Part shown: one piece after another, positions 44,928 through 52,118 of the stretch
Position numbering within the stretch: position 1 is the stretch's first letter
Layout of the letters: every line of letters starts with the position of its first letter
From: Leclercia adecarboxylata
Lineage (GTDB): Bacteria; Pseudomonadota; Gammaproteobacteria; Enterobacterales; Enterobacteriaceae
DNA length: 64,000 nt
Reading direction: 5' to 3'
NCBI RefSeq assembly: GCF_023639785.1
Contig: NZ_CP098325.1
Span: 2,108,001 to 2,172,000, forward strand
Translations under genes and position numbers: made by a program
Notes under the pieces: generated by a model
Database searches by the model: none
The model's input: only the letters and a program-made list of their open reading frames with translations
Told to the model about the DNA's origin: nothing

Positions 44928-45359
44928 ATGTATAAAAAAATATTGATGCCTGTCGATGTATTTGAAATGGATTTAAGTGATAAGGCTGTGCGTCATGCCG
45001 CGTTTCTGGCGAGGGCGGATAACGCTGAAATCACGCTGTTAAATGTTCTTCCAGTCAACAGTCGCGCACTGCTCCGGGGCTTCTCTTCGGATATCATTAA
45101 GTTCGAAACCTATATGACCGAAGAGTCCAGGAAAAAGATGAACGAATTAAAACGGCTCTTTGATGTACCGCCGGAGAGAATGCATACCGAAGTGCGTTTT
45201 GGCAGCGTGCGCGATGAAATCATCGCGATGGGGACTGAGGGTAAATTCGATATTATTGTTATCGGTTCGAAAAAGCCTGGCGTAACTACCCATCTGCTGG
45301 GTTCAAATGCGGAATCGGTATTACGCTATGCTAAAATTCCGGTATTAGTGGTGCGCTAA
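44928..45359 (+). CDS. Universal stress protein (UspF-like)
   Basis: The 143-aa protein has the Usp fold: MYKKILMPVDVFEMD at the start, IIVIGSKKP, and the ATP-binding G-x2-G-x9-GS-type segment HLLGSNAESVLRYAKIPVLVV at the end. It resembles UspF/UspG. These proteins bind ATP and support stress survival in the cytosol. AAGGAGAAAGGCT precedes the ATG. E. coli has ydfZ at this position; here the Usp gene takes its place. Confidence 0.88.
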   Translation: MYKKILMPVDVFEMDLSDKAVRHAAFLARADNAEITLLNVLPVNSRALLRGFSSDIIKFETYMTEESRKKMNELKRLFDVPPERMHTEVRFGSVRDEIIAMGTEGKFDIIVIGSKKPGVTTHLLGSNAESVLRYAKIPVLVVR

Positions 45360-45371
45360 CAAACCTGTTTG

Positions 45372-45400
45372 CCGCATCCCGGATAAACGACGGGATGCGG
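45372..45400. terminator. Bidirectional terminator between usp and rspR
   Basis: CCGCATCCCG, 9-nt loop, CGGGATGCGG, followed by AAGTTTT; 10-bp perfect stem between convergent genes. Confidence 0.75.
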
Positions 45401-45405
45401 AAGTT

Positions 45406-46092
45406 TTACTCTTCGCTAAACCAGTCGCTGTTTTCCTGACGAATTAACTGTACCGACTCGCCAATTTCCTGCAAATGCAGGGTCATCGCTTTTTCAACCG
45501 CATCGGCGTCGCGTTTTTCCAGGGCGTGGAAAATATCCAGATGCTGACGCAGCAGCATCTCCGGCGGTGAAACGTGGTCAAGACTCATATAACGCACCCG
45601 ATCCATGGTCGCCTTGATGTTCTCGATGGTATCCCACGCCAGCTGACAACCGGCAATTTGCGCCAGCTTCTGGTGAAATTCGTCGTCAAGCAGGAAGAAA
45701 TCATTCAGCTGTTTACGTTCAATGGCGATGCGCTGTTGATGCAGATTCTGCTCAAGGTGATAGCACTGATTGTCGTCGACCAGACTTGCCGCCCGACGGA
45801 CCACGGCACACTCGATGGCCTGACGGACAAAACAGCCGTTTTGCACCTGGCTGAGTGAGATCTTATTGACGTAGCTGCCGCGCTGGGGGCGGATCTGGAT
45901 CAGGCCATTTTCGGCAAGCTTGATAAAGGCTTCGCGAACCGGCTGGCGGGAGACGTCAAAGCGGACCGACACCTCTTTTTCAGAAAGTGGGGTACCCGGT
46001 GGGATCAGACAATGCACGATGTCGCTGCGCAAAATACGATAAATTTGCTGATTAACGGGTTGGGTCGGATTAAGTTGCGATTCAGCGGCCAT
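45406..46092 (-). CDS. rspR: RspR, GntR/FadR-family repressor
   Basis: The 228-aa protein has the GntR winged HTH ([35 protein letters not shown]) and a FadR-type helical ligand domain with the metal ligands of the FCD fold (DDEFHQKL, then HLDIFHAL). It has the length of E. coli RspR (YdfH), which represses rspAB. It is likely to sense a sugar acid. A candidate operator lies just upstream, suggesting autoregulation. Confidence 0.92.
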   Translation of the reverse strand: MAAESQLNPTQPVNQQIYRILRSDIVHCLIPPGTPLSEKEVSVRFDVSRQPVREAFIKLAENGLIQIRPQRGSYVNKISLSQVQNGCFVRQAIECAVVRRAASLVDDNQCYHLEQNLHQQRIAIERKQLNDFFLLDDEFHQKLAQIAGCQLAWDTIENIKATMDRVRYMSLDHVSPPEMLLRQHLDIFHALEKRDADAVEKAMTLHLQEIGESVQLIRQENSDWFSEE

Positions 46093-46125
46093 TCGATGTG
46101 ATTTCTCAGAGAGTTAACCAGGAAA

Positions 46126-46134
46126 TACTACCAT
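46126..46134 (-). promoter_or_regulatory. Candidate RspR box upstream of rspR
   Basis: TACTACCAT (minus-strand ATGGTAGTA) lies 34-42 bp before the rspR start, where binding would block its promoter. Confidence 0.4.
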
Positions 46135-46183
46135 TCTTTTGCCCGCTAGCCCATACCCGGCCAGCAGGCCGGGCGGGGAAAAA

Positions 46184-46930
46184 TCATCCGCGGTGGACGC
46201 TCAGGCCAGCAAAACTCTGCGTAACCGGCATCATTTCAACGGTATTGATGTTGACGTGTTTCGGCAGGGTCGCTACCCACCAGACGGCTTCGGTAACGTC
46301 TTCCGGCGTCAGGGCGGTGGTGTTCTCGTAGGTTTTACCTGCTTTGTCGTCATCGCCTTTAAAGCGGACGTTGGAGAACTCTGTGCCGCCAACCAGACCC
46401 GGCTCAATATCCGTCACCCGGATGGCGGTACCGTGCAGGTCGGTGCGCAGGTTCAGGCTGAACTGGCGCACAAAGGCTTTGGTCGCGCCATAGACGTTGC
46501 CGCCTGCATACGGCCAGCTACCGGCAGTGGAGCCGATGTTGATCACGTGACCGCGGTTGCGCTCGACCATGCCAGGCAACACGGCGCGGGTCATGTAGAC
46601 CAGGCCTTTGTTGTTGGTGTCAATCATCGTTTCCCAGTCTTCGACGCTGGCTTTGTGCGCAGGCTCAAGCCCCAGCGCCAGCCCGGCGTTGTTAACCAGC
46701 ACGTCGATGTCACGCCATTCGGCAGGCAGGTTGGCAATCATCTCTTCAATGGATGCGCGGTTACGCACGTCCAGCTGCGCGGTCAGAATGCTGTCGCCGA
46801 GCGCATCTTTCAGCTCCTGCAGACGCTCCTGACGACGGCCGGTAGCAATCACTTTATGTCCGTTGGCAACAAAACGACGCGTGATGCTTTCACCAAAACC
46901 CGCAGTCGCTCCGGTAACTAAAATTATCAT
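46184..46930 (-). CDS. ydfG: YdfG, NADP-dependent 3-hydroxy acid dehydrogenase
   Basis: The 248-aa SDR has TGATAGFGE, NNAGLALG, catalytic Ser in NIGSTAGS and YGATK. It follows E. coli YdfG (248 aa), which oxidises L-allo-threonine, serine and 3-hydroxypropionate/malonic semialdehyde. ATG 46930 gives the family's N-terminus MIILVTGATAGFG. It is divergent from dcp, with a candidate RspR box in the shared gap. Confidence 0.93.
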   Translation of the reverse strand: MIILVTGATAGFGESITRRFVANGHKVIATGRRQERLQELKDALGDSILTAQLDVRNRASIEEMIANLPAEWRDIDVLVNNAGLALGLEPAHKASVEDWETMIDTNNKGLVYMTRAVLPGMVERNRGHVINIGSTAGSWPYAGGNVYGATKAFVRQFSLNLRTDLHGTAIRVTDIEPGLVGGTEFSNVRFKGDDDKAGKTYENTTALTPEDVTEAVWWVATLPKHVNINTVEMMPVTQSFAGLSVHRG

Positions 46931-46959
46931 CTCACTGTTCCTCAACGCTTTTTGTGTTG

Positions 46960-46969
46960 TACTACCATA
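46960..46969 (-). promoter_or_regulatory. Candidate RspR box in the ydfG-dcp gap
   Basis: TACTACCATA (minus-strand TATGGTAGTA) lies 30-39 bp upstream of the ydfG start and is identical to the word upstream of rspA. Confidence 0.4.
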
Positions 46970-47083
46970 GCATGCGATCTGACGCAGGGTAAGGTGACTT
47001 TTTATGCCCTGAAGACGAGAAGGATTGCAGCGCATGTCGGGCTGGCCTACTCTGGGGAGATTCACCCTATTCAGGAGTCTGAT

Positions 47084-49129
47084 ATGTCTGGCACCAATCC
47101 TTTTTTTGCAGGCAGCACGCTGCCGTACCAGGCGCCGCATTTTGATCTGATCCGCGACGAAGATTACCGTCCGGCCTTCGACGAGGCTATTCGCCAGAAA
47201 CGCGACGAGATCGCGGCGATTGCCGGGTCTGCGGCTGCCCCCGATTTCGCCAATACCGTGCTGGCGCTGGAGAAAAGCGGCGAACTGCTTGGCCGGGTAA
47301 GCAGCGTCTTCTTCGCCATGACCTCGGCGCACACCAATGACTATCTGCAGCAGCTGGAAGAGGCGATTTCAACCGAGCTGGCGGCGCTGGCTAACGATAT
47401 CTGGCTGAATGACGCGCTCTTTGCGCGCGTGGATGCCCTCTACAACGATCGGCAGGCGCTGGCGCCGGACGCTGAGTCTCTGCGCCTGATTGAGGAGCTG
47501 CACCAGCGCTTTATTCTGGCCGGTGCCCGGCTGGGCGAAGCGGAAAAGCAGGCGCTGAAAGCGCTTAATACCGAAGCCGCCACCCTGATCAGCCAGTTTA
47601 ACCAGCGCCTGCTGGCCGCTGACAAAGCGGGCGGGCTGGTGGTGGATTTTCTGCACCAGCTGGATGGCCTGAGCCAGGCGGAACAGGCGTCGGCAGCCCA
47701 GGCTGCGGCGGATAAGGGGCTCAACGACCGCTGGCTTATTCCCCTGTTGAACACCACCCAGCAACCGGCGCTGCAACAACTGCGCGACCGTAAGGTCAGG
47801 GAAAATCTCTTCAAGGCGGGCTGGCTGCGCACGCAAAAAAACGATGCTAACGACACCCGGGAGGTGGTCGCCCGGCTGGTGGCATTGCGCGCCCGTCAGG
47901 CGGAACTGCTGGGCTACAGCAACTACGCCAGCTGGAAAATCGCCGATCAGATGGCCAAAACCCCCGATGCCGCGCTGCAGTTTATGCGCGGTATCGTTCC
48001 GGCCGCACGGGGCCGCGCCCTGCAGGAGCAGGCGGACATTCAGAAAGTGATCGATGACGAGCAGGGACATTTCCAGGTGCAGGCCTGGGACTGGTCGTAC
48101 TACGCCGAGCGCGTGCGTCTGGCGAAGTACGCCCTGGATGAGGCACAGGTTAAACCCTATTTTGCCCTCAACAGCGTCCTGACCGACGGCGTTTTCTGGG
48201 CGGCGACCCAGCTCTTTGGCATTACCTTTGCCGAGCGCAATGACATTCCGGTCTACCATCCTGACGTGCGCGTCTGGGAGATCTTCGATCACAACGGGGA
48301 GGGGATGGCGCTGTTTTACGGTGACTTCTTCGCACGCGACTCAAAAGGCGGCGGGGCGTGGATGGGCAACTTTGTCGAGCAATCCACTGAGTTCGGGACG
48401 CGTCCGGTTATTTATAACGTCTGCAACTATCAAAAACCCGCGGAAGGCCAGCCGGCGCTGATCTCCTGGGATGATGTCATCACCGTGTTCCATGAGTTTG
48501 GCCATACCCTGCACGGCCTGTTTGCCAGCCAGCGTTACGCCACGCTCTCCGGCACCAACACGCCGCGCGATTTTGTCGAATTCCCGTCGCAAATTAACGA
48601 ACACTGGGCCAGCCATCCCGATGTCTTTGCCCACTATGCCCGCCACTATCAGACCGGGGAGCCGATGCCCGACGCCCTGCGCGAGAAAATGCTCAGCGCC
48701 ACCCAGTTTAATAAAGGCTACGACATGACCGAGCTGCTCAGCGCCGCGCTGCTGGATATGAACTGGCACGGAATTGCCGTCAGCGAGGCGCCCGCAGACG
48801 TCGAGGCGTTTGAAACCGCAGCGCTGAAACGTGAGCAACTGGATCTCCCTGCCGTACCGCCGCGCTACCGCAGCAGTTACTTCGCCCATATCTTCGGGGG
48901 CGGCTACGCGGCGGGTTATTACGCCTATCTGTGGACGCAAATGCTGGCCGACGACGGCTATCAGTGGTTCGTGGAAGAGGGCGGATTAACCCGCGAAAAC
49001 GGACAGAAATTCCGCGAGGCGATTTTGTCGCGCGGGAATAGTACTGATTTAGCTGAACTTTATCGCCAGTGGCGCGGGCACGATCCGCAGATTGAACCGA
49101 TGCTGGTGAATCGCGGGTTGAGCGCGTAA
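47084..49129 (+). CDS. dcp: Dipeptidyl carboxypeptidase II
   Basis: The 681-aa M3-family metallopeptidase has the zinc motif HEFGH at His470 with the downstream Glu in FVEFPSQINEHWA, and the family's C-terminal AHIFGGGYAAGYYAYLW. Length equals E. coli Dcp. It removes C-terminal dipeptides in the cytoplasm or periplasm. ATG 47084 is used because AGGAG lies upstream and the N-terminus then matches the family; the longer frame to 46952 is not supported. Confidence 0.94.
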   Translation: MSGTNPFFAGSTLPYQAPHFDLIRDEDYRPAFDEAIRQKRDEIAAIAGSAAAPDFANTVLALEKSGELLGRVSSVFFAMTSAHTNDYLQQLEEAISTELAALANDIWLNDALFARVDALYNDRQALAPDAESLRLIEELHQRFILAGARLGEAEKQALKALNTEAATLISQFNQRLLAADKAGGLVVDFLHQLDGLSQAEQASAAQAAADKGLNDRWLIPLLNTTQQPALQQLRDRKVRENLFKAGWLRTQKNDANDTREVVARLVALRARQAELLGYSNYASWKIADQMAKTPDAALQFMRGIVPAARGRALQEQADIQKVIDDEQGHFQVQAWDWSYYAERVRLAKYALDEAQVKPYFALNSVLTDGVFWAATQLFGITFAERNDIPVYHPDVRVWEIFDHNGEGMALFYGDFFARDSKGGGAWMGNFVEQSTEFGTRPVIYNVCNYQKPAEGQPALISWDDVITVFHEFGHTLHGLFASQRYATLSGTNTPRDFVEFPSQINEHWASHPDVFAHYARHYQTGEPMPDALREKMLSATQFNKGYDMTELLSAALLDMNWHGIAVSEAPADVEAFETAALKREQLDLPAVPPRYRSSYFAHIFGGGYAAGYYAYLWTQMLADDGYQWFVEEGGLTRENGQKFREAILSRGNSTDLAELYRQWRGHDPQIEPMLVNRGLSA

Positions 49130-49151
49130 GGTTTTTTCAGGCTGGAAACAG

Positions 49152-49172
49152 AACCGGGCGCGATGCCCGGTT
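49152..49172 (+). terminator. Intrinsic terminator after dcp
   Basis: AACCGGGC, loop GCGAT, GCCCGGTT, then TTTT. It marks the end of backbone transcription before the prophage. Confidence 0.88.
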
Positions 49173-49191
49173 TTTTGTCCGTTTTTTCTTC

Positions 49192-49224
49192 CCCAAAACT
49201 CCTCCAAAATTCCTCCCCAAAATG
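49192..49224. repeat. Short direct repeats near the left attachment region
   Basis: Three tandem units of the form CTCC(C)-AAAA with a period of about 11 bp (CCCCAAAA, CCTCCAAAA, CCTCCCCAAAA) lie between the dcp terminator and int. They could be integrase arm sites. Only proximity supports this. Confidence 0.3.
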
Positions 49225-49278
49225 AATCCTTAAATTCTGCGAAATTTGCAGGGGGATACGGCCCAATTATTCACGTAG

Positions 49279-50418
49279 CTACACCTTCACTTTCACCCAG
49301 TCGAGTCCGCGATCGTTATGATACTGCGCAGTCATCCTGTCTGATGAGTGACCCAGTAGCTGCTGGGTGTTGATGCCTTGTTCCTCATACAGACGCTCGG
49401 ATAGAGAGCGCTGCTCGTGAAACGTAGGCATTGTTTTCCCGTCATCTACGGAAATGCCCGTGCTGTCGATCGCGAGTTTGAAGGAGACGCTAAGGCTGTT
49501 CTCGCCAATCTGATCGCCCGCCTTCACATTACCGCTTGATGTCACATGATGAAGAAGCCAAGGGCTCACGACCCGGTCTCTACATCGCTTAATCACCTGC
49601 GCCAGGGTGATATCCAACATCTCGCACCGTAGCGAGAGAGGTATAGCCAGTTTCACCCCCGTCTTTTGCTGCTCAATATGGAGATAGCCGTCCCAGACAT
49701 CCGAGAACTTCATCTTGGCGATATCACCGCGGCGTTGCCCGGTGACCACCGCCAGAAGCATGGAGTTTTGGACGTAGGGCGCCATATTGCCGGCCGTTTC
49801 AAATATCACTTTCCACATTTCCAGGTTCAGTCGAGAACGGGTCACCCGGACAGTGACTTTTCTTGTGGCCAACGCCGGGTTATATCCCGGCTCAACTTCA
49901 CCTGCGTGCTGCGCTTCTCTGAACAGATCAATCCAGACACTCCTGAGCGTTTGCGCCATCCGCGCTTTGCCTCTGGCTTTATATTCGTCGGTAATGGACG
50001 CCAGCATTTTGGTGGTGACCTCCTGAATGCCAATGTCAGGCATCCTTTCAGCCAGCACGTTGGTGCAGGTCCTTCTGGATTTAAGCGTATTATTTTTTAT
50101 CTCCTTATTACTAAGCCGCTCCTCCTGAATTTTCAAATACCGTTCGATCCATACGCGCATTCTTATCGATTTCTTTGAGTTAACCTTCTTGTGGTTGACC
50201 ATATCGATCAGGGCGAACGACTGCGCAGCTTCCTGCTGCGCCAGCAGTCGATTCAACTCAGTGGCGGCCAGTCTGGCCGCCTCCTGATCTGTACCAAAAC
50301 CGATAAATTGACCGGTTAAAGGGTGCCGGTATTGCCAGTAGGTTTTGCTGTTGCGCTTATCCAGCTTGCAGTAGAGATTTGGGATATCAACCCTGTGATT
50401 ACGTGGTCTGGCTGCCAT
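49279..50418 (-). CDS. int: Phage tyrosine integrase (lambda Int family)
   Basis: The 379-aa protein has an N-terminal arm-binding domain (WQYRHPLTGQFIGFGTDQEA), a core-binding domain and a catalytic domain with GQRRGDI (Arg), HEQR (H334, Arg), GHSSDR (His357) and the nucleophile Tyr366 in AQYHND. It integrates and, with Xis, excises the prophage. It points toward attL and dcp, as in lambda. Its start overlaps the xis stop by 20 bp. Confidence 0.93.
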   Translation of the reverse strand: MAARPRNHRVDIPNLYCKLDKRNSKTYWQYRHPLTGQFIGFGTDQEAARLAATELNRLLAQQEAAQSFALIDMVNHKKVNSKKSIRMRVWIERYLKIQEERLSNKEIKNNTLKSRRTCTNVLAERMPDIGIQEVTTKMLASITDEYKARGKARMAQTLRSVWIDLFREAQHAGEVEPGYNPALATRKVTVRVTRSRLNLEMWKVIFETAGNMAPYVQNSMLLAVVTGQRRGDIAKMKFSDVWDGYLHIEQQKTGVKLAIPLSLRCEMLDITLAQVIKRCRDRVVSPWLLHHVTSSGNVKAGDQIGENSLSVSFKLAIDSTGISVDDGKTMPTFHEQRSLSERLYEEQGINTQQLLGHSSDRMTAQYHNDRGLDWVKVKV

Positions 50419-50656
50419 TAATTACTCGCTCCATAAGCGTCTTCACCGCTTTCGGCATGCGTGGTGGTAGAACCGGCGAGGCGAGTAAACCAATGAATTT
50501 GGCCTCTTCATCAATAACCCACCGCCGACCTTGTTTCAGCGCCCTTGGAATTGTTTGTCCTGTTTTTGCAATCCTGTGCAGCGACGCTCTGGATGGTGGT
50601 TGCTTAAAGCCGTTTGGACCGGAAGCCCAGTCCTCCAGGCTAACGAGCTGTCCCAT
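50399..50656 (-). CDS. xis: Excisionase-like protein
   Basis: The 85-aa protein (MGQLVSLEDWASG...) has the phage excisionase pattern: a short winged HTH with PPSRASLHRIAKTGQTIPRA followed by GRRWVIDEEAKFIGL. It directs Int toward excision by bending attR DNA. ATG 50656 is chosen because GGAGG precedes it. It overlaps int, so the two are translated together. Confidence 0.82.
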   Translation of the reverse strand: MGQLVSLEDWASGPNGFKQPPSRASLHRIAKTGQTIPRALKQGRRWVIDEEAKFIGLLASPVLPPRMPKAVKTLMERVINGSQTT

Positions 50657-50714
50657 GAAAACCTCCAGTTGATTAATATGAGCAATCAAAGCCCGATAGG
50701 GTGATATTTCAATA

Positions 50715-50954
50715 TCAGGCAGCCTGCCCGGGTAAGGATCGCAGGCGGCGCATGCCGGTCATCGCCGTGGCCACGTAGCTCGCCTTGCGGTTCACCACCT
50801 CCACCCAGACCTTCACTCCCTCCACCCGCACCGTGTATGTTTCTTTCATCCGGCTGCGCCCGTAGTTGCCATAGCGTTCCTGATGGGCTGCCAGGGCGAT
50901 GTCGCATGCTTGGCGCGTCAGCGGTGACTGTGTGCTGCGGTTTATTAATCGCAT
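50715..50954 (-). CDS. DUF4060 small phage protein
   Basis: The 79-aa product (MRLINRSTQSPLTRQACDIA... RRLRSLPGQAA) is of the DUF4060 type, common beside xis/recT in enterobacterial lambdoid prophages. It is basic, with a YTVRVEGVKVWVEVVNRKAS beta segment. Its function is unknown. It is transcribed with the recET operon. Confidence 0.72.
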   Translation of the reverse strand: MRLINRSTQSPLTRQACDIALAAHQERYGNYGRSRMKETYTVRVEGVKVWVEVVNRKASYVATAMTGMRRLRSLPGQAA

Positions 50955-50991
50955 AATTTTTCTATCGGGAGGGCGAACCCTCCCGCCTCCC

Positions 50992-52107
50992 TTAGGCCAC
51001 GTATTCCGGTTTCATATCTGCCAGGGTGATGCTGAACTTATCGTGCAGGTCATCGCCCAAGTGACGTTTGGCCGCCGCCAGTACGCGCTCGACTTCCTCG
51101 AAGCGCTCGGCACCATCCGGTTCGCCGGATTGCGGCAGGGAGTTGATCGCCGCCTCGACCCGGTTATACGCATCAACCAGGTGGTAACGCTTCACGGCCT
51201 TGTTTTTCAGCTCGGTATACAGGGCTGAGCCAAGGGTGTTCTTGGCGCTTTCGATGTCGGCCCGTACTGCTTTGGCGTTATCCACGTCCTGCGCCGCTTC
51301 AATGCGATCCCGGAAATCATCGGCCAGACCATCGATGTTGGCGGCCGATTCCTGCGCGCTGTGCGTTGTTGTTACGCTGTCACTTTTGATATCAGACAGG
51401 CTCACGCGCTGGGCGGGGGCCGGGTTGATTTCCTTCTCGGTGCGCTGCTCAACTTCATCCGGGGTGTACACACCGAGGACGACCGCAGGGCAGTAAAGGC
51501 GCGCCCAGTATTTGAGAGCCAGGTAAGCGATCTGCTGTTTCGGATTTGAAATCCACAGCGGAGAGTTACGCGTAATCACACTGGAGAGGAACACCGGTTC
51601 GCCCCAGGTGATCTCGCTCTCGCCACGAATAACGGCACCCACACGAACCGACAGACCCTGTTCGTCAGCACTGGTCCAGCCTCGAACCATTTCTTTCTTG
51701 TCGTACGTACCACCGCCTTTTGCCGGCTTCTTCACGATCTCTTCGCGGCTGCTGGCGCATTTCGACCAGTCGCCCTCGTACTCATAGTGGAAGCGGCCCA
51801 CAATGGCGTTAGAGCTGGAGATTACTGCGTTTACCAGTTGCGCCTCGTAGCCCAACACGCCGTTGACCAGGTGCGTTTTCTGCGCCACCGCGTACGGGTT
51901 CATGCCCCACTGCATGGCCTGCATAATGATGGCCATGCAGTCGGCTGGGTTACCGCGAAGATGTTCAGGGACCGTTACGGCGGCCTGAGCCATCAAACCG
52001 GCAACGGCCTGCAGTTGGGTTAATGCCTGCACATTGAAGATGGCGTTGCTGGCAGAGATAGTGTTTGGAGCCTGCTGCTCCGCAGTTACGATATTCATGT
52101 TTTCCAT
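50992..52107 (-). CDS. recT: RecT-family single-strand annealing recombinase
   Basis: The protein (371 aa from ATG 52107) has a RecT core with IIMQAMQWGMNPYAVAQKTHLVNGVLGYEAQLVNAV, a glycine-rich KGGGTYDKKE loop and NPKQQIAYLALKYWARL, then an acidic helical C-terminal extension of about 130 aa that E. coli RecT (269 aa) lacks. It anneals ssDNA produced by RecE. ATG 52107 is chosen for spacing from AGGGGA; ATG 52113 is the alternative. Confidence 0.85.
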   Translation of the reverse strand: MENMNIVTAEQQAPNTISASNAIFNVQALTQLQAVAGLMAQAAVTVPEHLRGNPADCMAIIMQAMQWGMNPYAVAQKTHLVNGVLGYEAQLVNAVISSSNAIVGRFHYEYEGDWSKCASSREEIVKKPAKGGGTYDKKEMVRGWTSADEQGLSVRVGAVIRGESEITWGEPVFLSSVITRNSPLWISNPKQQIAYLALKYWARLYCPAVVLGVYTPDEVEQRTEKEINPAPAQRVSLSDIKSDSVTTTHSAQESAANIDGLADDFRDRIEAAQDVDNAKAVRADIESAKNTLGSALYTELKNKAVKRYHLVDAYNRVEAAINSLPQSGEPDGAERFEEVERVLAAAKRHLGDDLHDKFSITLADMKPEYVA

Positions 52108-52118
52108 CGTCATTCCCC

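Noticed and set aside
49130..49278. Exact attL core
   Set aside because: attR is outside the window, so no direct repeat can be compared; only a region can be given.
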